The translations under genes were made by a program, and so were the position numbers. 64,000 nucleotides of DNA. It comes from Rhyacichthys aspro (taxonomy: Eukaryota; Chordata; Actinopteri; Gobiiformes; Rhyacichthyidae). Every line of letters begins with the position of its first letter. Within the stretch, counting starts at the first letter, position 1. Location of the stretch: NCBI GenBank assembly GCA_036850595.1, contig CM072158.1, forward strand, positions 15,763,422 to 15,827,421. The letters run 5' to 3'. The notes below the pieces were generated by a model that made no database searches, was not told the DNA's origin, and was given only the letters and a program-made list of their open reading frames with translations. Below, one piece after another: positions 31,165 through 44,300 of the stretch.

Positions 31165-32195
31165 AAAAGAGACACTGCGTAAAATGTAAATAGAAACAGA
31201 ACTCAAGGATTTGCAAATCTCTTCAAATCAAAAGTACCACATGTCAAAGAAGTTAGGTTTAATGTTGTGTAAGGTTGAGGTTAAGGGAGAATTTTTTTTT
31301 TTAATACACCCATGTGCAATGTTAATACACATGCAATAAGTGTTGAACAGTGAGTGTGTAGCATCCCCTCTTCTTTTAACAACAGTCTGTCAGTGTCTGA
31401 AGTGAGAAGAGCAGCTGCTAGATGTTTTTTCTTGTTCTATGATGATGATTCTAGCTGCTCAACAGTTCTTTTAAGAATGTTTTCTATTGGTTTGGACTGC
31501 AGACCAGTTTAGCACCTGAACTCTTCTACTGCAAAGCCACGCTGTTGTGATGGCTGCAGGATGTGGTTTAGCATTGTCTCGCTGAAATATGACATATGGA
31601 AGGTCTTCTCTGAAAGATACGTTGTCTGATGGGGGCATATGTCGCTGTAAAACCTCTTTATACTTTTCAGCTTTGGTGCCTTTTCAGATGTAAGCTGCCC
31701 ACACCACAGGCACTAATAACACCCCATAACATCAGAGACGCAGATGCTGATAACAAGCTGATAATCCCCGTCTTCTTTAGTTCGCAGGACACTGTACCCA
31801 TGCTGTCCAAAAACGGACAAACTGTGTTCACAGACAGTGACTTCTGAAGTGTTCCTGATCCATGATGTGATTTCAGAACAGACTCAGTCCTGTTTTTAAT
31901 GCAATGCCACCTGAGCCTGAAGATTAAAAGCATCCAATACTGACCCTAGGCCTGAGAGCCTTTCATTGTATTATTTTTTGTAGATTCTAATTTTGTCTTT
32001 CTAAAATACTCTTTTATACTCTTTAACCTAATTAGTTGCCAAATACTCCTCAAGCTATTTTTTTGTACCACTAACTTTTACAGCTTTTTGTTTTCCCAAC
32101 TTTTTTGTGTTGTGTTGCTGCCATCAAATTCAAAAAGAGTGGTTATCTTTTATCAAATAGTAAATGTCAGTTTCAACACCTGATATGCCAGTATG
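31165..32195 (-). mobile_element. DNA-transposon-derived dispersed repeat (family not named)
   Basis: The segment has the layout of a very abundant fish repeat that I recall: a left flank with GGATTTGCAAATCTCTTCAA, a body with TGGAAGGTCTTCTCTGAA, GTAAGCTGCCCACACCAC and CCATAACATCAGAGACGC, and a right flank with AGTTTCAACACCTGATATG. A minus-strand 88-codon frame at 31,667-31,933 is part of the repeat, not a host gene. I cannot assign the superfamily with confidence. Confidence 0.55.
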
Positions 32196-33282
32196 GCGGC
32201 TGGAACACAATGAGTGATGTGACATGTGGAGCTATATGCATCTAATACCTATTCCCAACTCCTCCTGAGTCTATATATTGTTGAATGGGGTAATTTGATC
32301 AAATTGCAACTGCAAATGGAAAGAACTTTTTATAAGAGGATAACTGCTTCGGATTCTGTACATTTAAGTGTCATAATGTCGTCACATTCTTGATGAAAAG
32401 TGGTCTGGTGTGTGGCCGAAGAAACAACGCTGATTGTAAGTGATTAGGAAAGAGATGGGAGAGATGGAATCAGTGGCTGTGCTGTGACGTCAACGCACTA
32501 GAATATAGGAATAGTAACTGTGATAATGGTAATAACATCTGTCAATGACATAAATCAGATTATTATAGTTATATTTCTGAAGATGCAAAATGTGAATCAT
32601 GTGTCATCTTGAGTAAAAGCAGATACAATGCAGCATCTTAATTCATGTGGTAATCAAACCATGACAGCAATAAGAACCTTATGTCTATGTTTTTCATTTG
32701 ATTTCACACATTCCACTAAAAGGATATTTGTCTGTGTGTTTTTTTTTAGAAAGCTTTCCTGTCTTTTATCTGGAGCCTTATCCATCACTAATTCTGCTGG
32801 AAACTGATTCGACAGTTTGATAAGAAATCATGCAGCATCTCATAAACTCTCCCACACTTTTGATTATTGTGTATTTAACCTGATTAATTCTGATTGATCT
32901 GAAAGAATTTAAATGAGTGTAAAAGGCTGCAATGGAAGGAGCTTCAAGGCACATTTCACTGAAGAAATAGTTTTTGCAAAGTGAATGGGAATAGCTGGCC
33001 AGGTGAGAAAGACATTCAATTTAAAATATGCAGCAAGCTGTATGAAAAGTGTCTATATTGACTTTTCCATCTTATACACAAACTAACCTTTGTAGACGAC
33101 TGTTGTCAAAGTCGAATGATTTTTGTCAAAAGGTGACTCAGCATTACAGAAGTGAATCAGTTCCACAGACAATGGCATTGACGTCTTTAAAGTTTGCTGT
33201 AAGTTCTCCTTTTATGCACACCACAGTTATTGTTGTTGAAAAAGTTTGAAAAGACACAGCAGAGACACATCAAACATCAAGA
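32196..33282. other. Non-coding, nothing recognised
   Basis: No supported gene or repeat. Confidence 0.4.
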
Positions 33283-34530
33283 ACTTACAGCAGGCGTCAG
33301 CAACTTTGACTGGCTGCAGGCCACTAAAAGCCCCAAAATAAATAAATAAATGATAAATGTGTTTGTTTGGATGTTAACGGCCATCTAAACCAGCTCAATA
33401 TAACTGGATTGTTTAAAAAGCTGTTAAAAAGCCATTTATTAGTTATTACAGTTATTATTAGCTATTTGTCAGACACAAATAGGCCTGTCTCAACAAACTT
33501 TATATGTATTTATCACTTGCTTTGATTTATTTTAATCAATGATTTGGCCTTTTTTGTCACAAAGATAGAATAGTAAGTGGTAAATGGTAAAAAAGCACAT
33601 TTTTGCTTTTTTCGTTTTCCGGAGCGCAATTGAACACAATTGACAAGTTTTCTTCTATTAAACGGTAAGATGTTAAACTCTCCCAGAAGAAGCACAATGT
33701 CAGGCTGTGTCCTGAAGTGGAGCTCTGCGGCTGCACCACACGTTACCACACAACGCATCAGGAAGGTTCAGACTGAGATGAAATAAGTGCAGCTGAATTG
33801 TTTGTGCGTGAGGCATGAGAGGTGTCACATCAAGACTCGCGGTCGCAGGACTAGTGAGTCCAGGGTGACCTCGTTCCCACACGGAATATTGTACCAAGGT
33901 TTTGAATTGAACTGTCCTGCCTCTGAACCCTCTTTATCTACAGTCTACAATCATCCACCATCAGATTGTTGTTGATTATTCGCGGACCCAGACCCACATC
34001 ACCATAACCAGGAGCTATTAAGGAAAATAAAATGAGTAAAATGCATGCAAATCATAAGAAAAAAAAAACAAAAAACAGCCCACCTTCTCAGAGCTACGTA
34101 GCACAAAGACAAGCAACAGCGGACATCCAGATCCCTGTGCATTCTTGTTAAAAAGAATTCTTTATTCATTAGAAATATTGCTATAAATGTATCAGACTCT
34201 GAAATTAAAGAGTGAATGACTGAATTGGCACTCAGATGCTTTTGTGCTTCCAAAGAAGGGTGCAAGCAGCCGTGGGTAAGGGTCTGAGAACCAATTTGGA
34301 CTTAGACAGGTGCAGTTTTGAGTCAAAGTACGTGTGTGTCAAAGTCAGACACAGAGAAGCATAAATAGTAGGCTATGTCATAAACTTTTTTTAGGTAGAG
34401 ATGGGTTTAGCTTTGACTGGATGTTCGCACAAAGTGTTTTCTAATGTCACCTACAAATTTTCTAAATCATGTGGCGGGCCAGACATTATTGACTGAGACG
34501 GTACGGTGATTGCTGACCCCTGACCTACAG
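33283..34530. mobile_element. Non-autonomous hAT-like element with 8-bp target duplication
   Basis: Terminal inverted repeats CAGGCGTCAGCAA (33,291) and TTGCTGACCCCTG (ending 34,522) match as inverted copies with one mismatch. Flanks ACTTACAG (33,283-33,290) and ACCTACAG (34,523-34,530) are 8-bp duplications differing at one base. TIR type and 8-bp TSD fit hAT. The interior of about 1.2 kb has no transposase that I recognise, and the frames there are short. Confidence 0.8.
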
Positions 34531-36216
34531 TACACACAGTGACAATATTTGGATTCCACTGCCAAACATGCTTAAATATGCCAACTTATTGAAAATCTCA
34601 TTGTGTGTATATTGCTGCTATTGCCGCTCCTGAGAGGTCTATTTACAAGCTGTGAGTAAACATAAACTTCACAGACTGCAGCCTGATAAAGACGCCTCAC
34701 TGAGCTTTCTTCATATAAGCATTCACAGCCGATGCACTGGAAACAGGAACGTAACAGGAAGTCTATCTATAACATCTTCACATGCATCTCTCTGTAGTTA
34801 AACCGCAAAGAAAAAGTGAACAGGAGAAAAGGAACGGATATCTGACAGGCAGCAGCGCAACAGTTTATCCTATAATCAACAAACGGAACTGAGACAGACT
34901 CCAATCATCTGCTTTTATCAGATGCTCTTATCAAAACAACAGAGTCAAGAATAACCTCCTGTGCAGTGACTTTTTGTTTTTAGGCGACTGGAGCCTGTCC
35001 CAGCAGCTTTCAGGCCTGAGGTGGGGTACACTCTGGAGAATGGCCAGTTAGACACAGAGACTGACAGACCCGTCACACTCACATGCATTCACTAAGGGGC
35101 AATTGATTAATGAGATAAATTCACCTAAACATTTTACTTTATTTAAGTGCTCGGTTACTTGTTACTCCAAAAAATAAATCTATGTACTCTAAAATACCTG
35201 AGGTTCCTTAACTTTACCGTTTAAAGCGCATAACATGTCGAGACCATTGCCATCCATCTGATATAAAGGTCAACTTTGTCCTTGAAAGTCAAAGCGGTGC
35301 TACTTTAAATCTCAGACAACACCCAACAATGACTGACAGCCTCATATAACCTTTGTCTTATTGCAGCTCTCTACAGATGGGAATAGCTGCTGGCAGTTGG
35401 GCTTCGTTGGGGGTCCGAACATCCAAATTTCACGAGAGAAAAACAGCAAATAACACAGATCACGGCTTGATACATTTGTCCCTGTACACATCCTGACTCA
35501 AAAACAGCTGTATTAGTGAAGCAGGGCAGCAGAACTGACGGGATGACAGACTACCGCGTAAAAGGGGATTTAAACGATTGAAATCCGAAGATGGAGATAA
35601 ACTTGGAGAGAAATGGGGCACAGAAAACAACATAACATCAGAGTGGCGCCCCTGAGACTCCTGTTAGAGTCTGGATACCTGCGGAGTTCAAGAGAGTTTT
35701 CTCTGGAAACAGCTCGTTCCGCCTCACTGCCGCCGCAAACACATTACCGTCTGTTTAGTGCTGTCAGTGCACCTGAGAATCAAGTGAATAAAACATGTAA
35801 GGGGGATCATTGCGGGAATAGCACAAAGCTACCTTGTCATTTACTTATGAAGTCCTGGCAAACGGGAAAAAAACACCAGAGCCTTTGCAATGTTGCTTCC
35901 TACCACCGTCCGAAGGCACGCAAGAAGGTGCGATTGTCTTATCATTATACAGACCCTGTCTCAAGCCCTAAGCAGATAGGATAGGCTTGACTAGTAACAG
36001 TTGGTCGAACATAAATGTCATTTGTATACTTTCCCTCTGAAACTATCCAGATATGTTTGGGTTTTTCCTTATTTGAACTAGTTGCTAGCTTTAAGAGATG
36101 TACGGTAATCCTCTTTTTCCACACTTGAAATACTCTAAACTGACAAGTATGAGGCATCATAAAACATTAATTGACATGATTCAGTCTTAGTTAAAAACAG
36201 GATTACAAGTCACAAG
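34531..36216. other. Non-coding, nothing certain
   Basis: A 123-codon open frame at 35,613-35,984 shows no recognisable domain and no splice context. Left unannotated as a gene. Confidence 0.4.
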
Positions 36217-36611
36217 TAAGGCTGCAACTAACAATTATTTCTATGATCGATCTGACAATGATTTTTTTGATTAATCAACGGATAACTTGAAAGTGAAGCA
36301 TGTGTAAAGTTTTAATAATCTTTTTTGATGACTTATCTTAGTTCCTAGTTAGTCCACTAGGGGGGGCCTAGTGGACTAACTAGGAACTAAGATAAGTCAT
36401 CAAAAAAGTTGTTTAAATCACACTTTTTTTTACAAAATCTGTACGACACAGAACACAGAAAATGTACATCTCTTTTACTGTTTCTGTGGATTTACTGCTC
36501 TGTTTGGTAATAAAACCTCTTCCTGAGTCTATGAATACCCCAGATAGCAATTAATCAATTGTTTTAATAATTGATTCTAATCAATTAATCCAACTGGTTG
36601 TTGCAGTCCTA
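36217..36611. mobile_element. MITE-like element with internal hairpin
   Basis: Left end TAAGGCTGCAACTAACAATT and right end, inverted, TAGGACTGCAACAACCAGTT form imperfect TIRs. The interior is rich in ATTGATTAATC motifs, as in a common fish MITE class. A long perfect hairpin lies inside. Confidence 0.65.
36320..36408. repeat. Perfect 41-bp inverted repeat with 7-nt GGGGGGC loop
   Basis: Arms 36,320-36,360 and 36,368-36,408 are exact reverse complements (inner edge CCACTAG/CTAGTGG). Base pairing stops exactly at both outer edges. Confidence 0.95.
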
Positions 36612-38058
36612 GTCACACGCATCAGTATTTAGACCTTTTTTCTTTGTTTGTTTGTTTGTTTGTTGTTGCAGTCTAAAACAAGGAGAAAAAGCCTTCTCAC
36701 TTTTACTCAGTTTAAGGAACTACAGAAAATCTTTTTTAGTGTGAAGTATACTGTGTCTTATAATCAATTCAATTGTTGAAAACTGCTCTTGGTCTTGTCT
36801 TGGTTTGTTGAATTATTTTGAGATTATAGTCCTCTAGGTCTTGTTCACTCAGTGCTTAAACTGGACCTGGACTTTGTTTTATATTGTACACTGGTCTTGA
36901 CTGGGACTTGACTTAGTACCAGCCCCAATCTGGTTAATGTGGTCTTGACTACAACACTATCTTACTCACTAGTGAGAAGGGCATGTGGGGCATACACATT
37001 GATGTCTTTTGCACATGTTTTGATGTTTCCGAGTATAGTCCTTTTACACTCTTACACAGACAAAACCTGACAGTTGCATGTATACAATGTGTATGATAAG
37101 GGTTGCTGTGTCCTTGTCTTTGATCCAGTGAGTGTTGTGTTTCATCCAGATCCATAAGAAAACAACCCCCTGCTGTTTGTTCAGACAAGAAACTACTCTT
37201 TTAAAGGTATAATCAACAGCAACAGCATCAGAACACACATCCATAAATAAGACAATAACACTGGCTCTATCCATCACATCCGTCCTGGCAAATATCCGCT
37301 GAATTTTAAGTGCAGTCGTGAGAGATTGTTCATAAAGTCATACCGGACCTGTCAGTTTGACTTTTATGTGTTATTTATTGTCCTTTCTGCTGACACTGTG
37401 CATTCTTTCTCATATATCTATAAACATATCAGCTTGTATAGGTGTATACCCGCTGTACACTGAATACTAAAGAGCTACAGTTACAATCAGAACCTATAAA
37501 AACACTCACACATTGTTCTAGTGCATCTAACACAAAAGCATGGGTTGGACAAAACTCCAGTAAGCCATGTTTCAACATATCTGTGATGGTTCTAATTCAT
37601 CCATGTCACAGTACATTAAAGCTGCTAACACGTAGGCTTCTGGACATCATTTTCCAGTAGATTGTAAAAGACCCAGGTGTGGACCTACAACTAGATTCCT
37701 GTAAAACACAGGGAAATAATGAGACAGGTGACTGCCATATTTTGATTAACACAGTCACATGTATTCGCAACACTCTTCTGTATTCTCTAATCCATAAAAA
37801 TGTGACTGAATACATATGTTCATTAATATCATCAATTAAAGCATTTACTGTGTCTCACAATACAAGAAAAAATGCATATGAGCATCCAGTTGTGCTGGTC
37901 AATTGACTAATGATTGTATTTTGCATATTCACGCCTAGCATCAGGCTACTGAATTGTAATGGGAGAACACAGTGACAATGATGTGATCTTGCTTTTAATA
38001 TTAGCATAACACTCTTTAAAAACACACATCATCTGCATACACATATACAACTTAGCTA
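36612..38058. other. Non-coding, nothing recognised
   Basis: A short (TTTG)n lies at about 36,645-36,663. No supported gene. Confidence 0.4.
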
Positions 38059-38443
38059 CCAACTGTAAGAGAATTGGTACACTGCCTTAGAGCTGCGAAG
38101 TATTGGAACACAGAGATAAACTGCAGAGACTCTGGATGACTTAAGCAGGAGAAGTTTATTACCATCACATACAGGCCCGGAGACAGTTGAACAGTCAACA
38201 CAGAGTAGTACTGAACATTCAAGTCTGGCTATGCTTTCATTGGACTGAGCTTATAAAACCTCATAGAAGGTCAGTGCACAAACAATGCAATAACAAAAGA
38301 GATGTTATTCAGTTGTTATTCAGTAGATGAGGCTCGAGGTTGGAGACATGTTATCCTGCAGGTGTCTGAGTCTATCTGTTGACAGAGCCCAAGGCTCAGG
38401 GCATCACAACCTTACAATAGATCCAAAATTCTCTAACACCAAC
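38059..38443 (-). mobile_element. Solo LTR with 5-bp target duplication
   Basis: A 375-bp unit at 38,064-38,438 starts TG and ends CA with inverted termini TGTAAGAGAATT / AATTCTCTAACA, and is flanked by CCAAC on both sides (38,059-38,063 and 38,439-38,443). On the minus strand TTTTATAAG (TATA-like) is followed about 110 nt later by AATAAA, the order expected for U3-R-U5. No internal retroelement genes are present, so it is a solo LTR left by LTR-LTR recombination. The perfect TSD suggests moderate age. Confidence 0.85.
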
Positions 38444-40013
38444 ATATTTACTAATACAGCATAAAATTGCAATTACATTGAAAAAAAGAATAATTCAGCC
38501 TCATAAAAGGCACTTGCACTTTGATACATTTATAGAAATTAACATTTTGTGATAATACATTTCTGTGTATCACAAGATGCCTACTTACCCCCCTTTGGTT
38601 GGTAAGTAAATGTCTATTCTAGTAGTAGAGAACTTAATACAGCTTTAAGCTACACAGCGAAAAAGAATGAACTGAACTCAGGGTAGAAGTTTAAGAAGGA
38701 GATTTCCATTCCCCCATTTTGTGTTTGCTCCATTCCCTTCCTTCTTGTTCTTTTTAATCTAACTACCTTTAAGAGAAGCAGCTGTTGGAGTAGACAAATA
38801 CTTTACATAAATCTGAAGTGGTTTACAGCATAGTAACAACTCTGCTTCTTGGAAGAATGCATTGAACAATAATCACAATCCGCAATGCAGCTAATTGTTT
38901 TTGTAGGCCCTTTTCAACATAACAAATGGAACGACACAAAGGCTCGTGCAGATTGCAGGGGTTTCATTATCTTGAGAGCTTTAAAGTGCATGGAAATACG
39001 TAAGGTTCTGGGATAATTAAGTGGTGCCGGGCAATTTCTGTGTCAAGTGAGGCCTTTTGCTACAAATGTGAAAACCACATGCGCTGCAATTGCACTCCGT
39101 CCTATTCCGATAATGCGTCCATGAATACGAGAACAGAAACTGCTCCACTTCTATAAGGGGACGTGATGAAAAACAGATCAATTTGGAAAATGTTTTTATA
39201 ATCATGACGTTAGAGCACTAATCCGTGTGCTTTGAAAAATGTGTGTGCTTCTGGGTACAACATATTTGATCTCAAGTGTACCTCCTTTCTTTGGATGAGT
39301 AAAAGTTGATGAAGGGGCAGGACATTATTCCCTTCACGCAATAAACTCCACGACCAACACTCCACACTGGAACAAAACAGTGGGATTACCCCGAGAAGAC
39401 GTAAAGCTCTCAGTCTCGGAGAATTACAGCTCTCATGTGAAGTGTAATATACTGTATATTGGGCTGCAGTGTAACTAAGGCACGTAACTTTTTTATTATT
39501 ATTGTTTATTGGCAAATGGCATTCATATTGGTTAGAACGTAAATTTAATTAAATATGCAATAAATTCGACAGTGACCACATGGGAAAGAGAAAGGCCAGT
39601 AATTTCTCGCACTCTCCGAGGTATAAATGTTGAGTTTGCAAGGAAGGCTGCAGCATGTGGGAAGTACTGGAGCTGTGAGGGATCTCTCTCCAGTAAATAA
39701 AGTAAGCAGCAGAGCAGTAAAGGTTACTGCACGCTCCATATGCAGTTCATCAGGGGCAGTGGCAGCAGAAACGAGTCCACAATGGACGTTGGGTAATAGT
39801 ACTGAAGGCCAACGGTTCTATCCTTCACTACTCTCGTAATTCTCCTGCTATTGATTGTAAAGAGAAACTGTAACTGACTACTACCTGAGATTTCTCCCAA
39901 CATATTCAGAAAAATATTTCTTCTATTTTTCAAATATCATAGAAAACGTTTGTAATAATGTGTGAATAAGTGTATGGTCAAGAGTCTTGTGCTCATACTG
40001 TTGGGTCTGGTGG

Positions 40014-40014
<1 letters not shown>
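38444..40014. other. Non-coding, nothing recognised
   Basis: No supported gene. Only short chance frames. Confidence 0.4.

Positions 40015-40097
<83 letters not shown>
40015..40097. repeat. (TA)n microsatellite, 83 bp
   Basis: Uninterrupted TA. Gives spurious Tyr-Ile frames on both strands. Confidence 0.97.
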
Positions 40098-40099
<2 letters not shown>

Positions 40100-40860
40100 T
40101 GGTTTGTCATTTGGTCATGCATCATTGCTTGTAGGCAGTGCAATTACGCAACGATTAACAGAACTGAACTATAACAACCATATAACACTGCACTAATGCA
40201 CACAACATGCACAACTGTTTGAATTGCATATAGCAAATTTTTATATAGTATAATGTAATTTTTGTATTTAAGTCTATGTTTAAGTCTATCTCCAACTGTA
40301 ATTTGGGTAACACTTAGAATAACTCACACTATTAAGCATTAGTTGAGTATTTTTAACAACTTAATCAATCCTTAATCCATCATTTACAAAGCATGATTCC
40401 ATCATTAATAATCACTATTAAGTTAGAAATATTGTTATGTTTTAGTCCTAACAATAATTCTCTATGTAATTATACATATACATTGTATTTCAGTGTTTAT
40501 AAATAGTTTAATAATTAATTAATTGTTAATTACTCATCTATTAATGCTTAACTACTGTTTTCTTGTTATGAGTTATTATAAAGTGTTAATGTACTTTGTC
40601 CTGCAGCAGTAACACAACCGCTGCTGGAACCAAATTTCTTGTATGTGCTACATTTTTGGCAAATAAAGCTGATTCTGATCTGATTCAGATTTGACAGCAT
40701 ATCTGTTGAGAGCTAAGAGGTTTTCCTTTTGGCTTAATCAGAAATGTCATACAAATGCCCACAAAAATAAATAGCCAGTTCTGTTTCCCACAGTGTGATT
40801 TAGCAATGTACATTTCATATTTAAAGTGACCATCACTAGTACTATGGATCAGAAATGAAC

Positions 40861-41340
40861 CCCTAAAGAATGGCTACTCCTCAAGAAAAGGCACAGTGTG
40901 TGTCATGGTTTATTGAAACAAAATCGGATACGCAGACTCAGGGAAGCCACAGAACTATTCATGCATGGCACAAGAAATGTATGGAGACAGGGACAGTGTT
41001 GGATAAAGGGAGGAGTGGACAACCAAGAACATCTGAGGAAAACATTGATCGTGTAAGACAAGCCTTTGATTGTTTTCCTACAAAGTCCATCCTTACTGCT
41101 GCCAGACAGTTACAGCTAGTCTGTGTATTCAATTTTGTTTTAATAAACCATGACACACAGCCAACACTGTCCCGTCTCCATAAATTTCTTGTGCCATGCA
41201 CGAATTGACGGACATGACGATGGATGTCTTCCATACTTACTTCTGTGGCTTCCCTGAGTCTGCGTATCCGATTTTGTTTCAGTAAACCATGACACACACT
41301 GTGCCTTTTCTTGAGGAGTAGCCATTTTTAGGGCTTCATT
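40861..41340. mobile_element. Fold-back cluster of mariner-type transposase N-terminus fragments
   Basis: The plus strand at 40,870 encodes MATPQEKAQCVSWFIETKSD, then AWHKKCMETGTVLDKGRSGQ and PRTSEENIDRVRQAF. The minus strand from about 41,325 encodes the same MATPQEKAQCVSWF start in inverted orientation with additional YGRHPSS and SIRAWHKKFMETG. A third piece (41,118-41,160, minus) repeats CVSWFIKTK. This resembles the DUF4817-type helix-turn-helix of arthropod-like mariner transposases. There is no DDE domain, so all copies are dead. The head-to-head layout makes a hairpin-capable structure. Confidence 0.75.
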
Positions 41341-41361
41341 TAACAGTACCTCTTTCATCAA

Positions 41362-44300
41362 CAGGGCAGCTGATATACACTAATGTAATGTGATTAAAAA
41401 CTTTAAACCACTGAGTACATAAAACAAATCCGATTAAGATATCTCATCAATGCCTTTGTAATATATCTTTTTAAATGGTGAAGAGACTTTATGAACACCC
41501 TGTCGTCACTTTACAATGACTGTATTGCTGAGATTGGACTCAAGTCACATTTCAGTCACTGCACACAAGACTTCATTTGGACTCACAGTTTGGTGCTCGT
41601 AAACATCTAAAACCCACTCCCTTGCTTGTTAACAATAAACAATATGTGTCTGTGACTGCCATCCATCCATATATTGTGCCTTGAGCTACAGATTAAAAAC
41701 CAACCAACTCTAGATAAATAACCTCACTGGCAGAGGTAAGGAATGGCTGTTCTAAGAAAATATTTTTTTCAAACCTGTCCAGCATTCAGTTGGACATTCA
41801 CATAACTCTGCCAACAAAATAGCTCTGTGCTAAATCACTTATTTGGCCATCCAGTTACATGCTGTTATCACTTTGCTGATGGAACACTGTTCTGTGAAAT
41901 TGAATGTTATCTTTTGTATGTGGTTCCCTATTTGCTCGAGGTACAGGGCTTTTTGAATTATGCTCCATGCCAAAGAAAACAGGTTGTGGCTCTGAGGATC
42001 AGGATGTACTTGTGGCAATCTCTCTCTTCTTTGAGGGAAAAATCCCAGGTGATCCCAGTCTGCCATTTACCACAATGAATGAAAAACGCTGTACCTGTAC
42101 CTGATAATGTGTACTTCAAGTTCAAATACTTTATGTCATCATCCTCTGAATTTGAGACAATTAGGAGAAAATGACTGTGGAGATTGATTTGACATGCTGT
42201 ACATTGTATGGTACTGCCATACAATAAACAATGTTCAATAATGAAGAGAACTGGCCAATCATAATACAGGTTGACACATACGGGTGATTATTGGTAGGTA
42301 TGTTCTTAAAACTTCCATTTGTTCATTTTATGGTTTCTTGGCACAAAAGATTAGCATAGCATATGAAATGATGATAGTATGTTCATTCAAATACAGGTAA
42401 ATATATTTTAAGAAGGCATGTTATGTACTAAAGGAATAACAACCATAGCTTAGTTAACTAAATAGCTGACAATAGGAGTCAAACTGCAGAAAGAAGGGGT
42501 GTTTCTTGCCCTTGTCAATGAAAACCATCCAAAGTCTTCTATACATCTGGACACATAGGGTTGGGTCGACCTGTTGTTTCCAATCAATATTTATTTCACC
42601 ATATTTATATTGCACCTTTCAACATCCGACTTGACCTCCAGCAGGTGTTGGTCTCCAAACCACAGAGCTCTACTGGGTCGATGGACATTTGAAATTCCAT
42701 CTAAAGAGGGAGGTGCAAGGGCATTGGCAGCTTGGAAAACAAACATTAAATGTCTACTCTAAACTGAACTGGAAGCTCCTGGAGGGAGAACAAGACAGGA
42801 GAGATAACTCTGGCTTCAAGTGTTAACACAACTCAATTGGGTGTCACTTTTTGATTGGTTACTTTGCTCAGTGCTTACTTCTACTCTCTTTATCATATGG
42901 ATGAAGTTTTCTCTCTGATGACTCTCTCGGGTAACAAATAGTAACAAACACTGACATAACTTTAAATTTAATGGCATGCAACTCCCACAAGTGGTGCCTT
43001 AGCTATAAACATACTGTCACAGATTTAAAGAGAGTGATGTAGACTTTATCTGATGTAGAGTTAAAAGTCTTGTCATCTTATTTTTACTCAGACGTCAAGA
43101 CCAACCAAGATCACAAATGTCTGTTCTTGTTGATGAAAACCTCAATCTTTTAATATCCAATTAAAACTGTTCTAAATCTGCCTCCTTCACCACACATGAT
43201 TTTTTTTTTTTTTTAACTCTTTCCTTGTATCTGCTAGAGTGTATTGTGCACTGGTTCTGGTCTTTTCCATTACCCAGATCCACACATGCAATCATGCAAC
43301 TCAGGCTGCATCCCAGATGTATTTAAATGACAAGATGCATAGATCACTTTGTCCAGACTTTTCTGCCACGTCTGAAGTCATCTCATACATAGAAATATAG
43401 CAGCTTAAGGCTAACAATTAATGAGCACAAGCCACTGAGCCATTGTGGACCAGTTCTGATGTGAAGATTAGTCAGATAGTTGGTTAAACTTCTCTTATGT
43501 CACTACAGCGTGCTTTCTGTTAGCTTTTGGTCAGAGTGATATGCAAAAAGTGAGTAACCTTGATTGATCATATGTTGCGCAGAGAACATAGGAATACACC
43601 CTGAAGCACGAATGCTTTTAACACACAAACCAACCAGCAATTCCCCGGTGAAACTCCAAAGTTGGCTGTTTGCCTCTTCCAGACAGTGCAGCAGATTAAG
43701 GGCAAGAGGTTAAGTCACCAGGAGATAAATGACAACAGGAAATTGTAGCAGCGATCAGTTTGAGAGGTAGTGAAATAGACCAGGAAGAAGAAGGTGTAAA
43801 AGCCTGGACAGTTTCTTGATGAGGCAGATAACAGTGTTGGTCCAAGGGCAGATGCTCAAGGGGGTATCGACTTTTACAACTCCCATAGCAGTAAAGCAGA
43901 TGTACAGCTCATCAGCCTGGTCATAACTAGTAAACCTTCTACTAGCTGCTGATAGTTGTCATCCCTTTCCACATGTCCTTGGTAGTCTGCTGTATAATGT
44001 CTTCAGGTTTCCCAGCGTAGGTTTATCTCCAGTTGCAGCTGTTTTCACCGTCACCTGAGTTGCACGTCTGCCGCCTCGTCTACACATGCTGGACGTCTTT
44101 AATTTGTTTTGGACAAATTGCTTGAGGTTAAGGGAAGGAAAGAGCAGGCTTTGAATGTATTAACAAGAAGAGGAGGTGAAGAGCAAAAAAATTAGCACAT
44201 TAAAAGCTCCCGCGCCCAGAGCAATTGCATTCGTATAGCAAGGCAAAAGTACATTGTTAACGCATCGGTCTTAAGCTCTTTCATTAAGGCCTCATCAAAG

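Noticed and set aside
31629..31933. Overlapping 72- and 88-codon frames
   Set aside because: They lie inside a dispersed repeat and show no host-protein features.
35613..35984. 123-codon plus-strand open frame
   Set aside because: No motif, no Kozak or exon context, no paralogue in the window.
39937..40196. Tyr-Ile repeat open frames on both strands
   Set aside because: Translation of the TA microsatellite.
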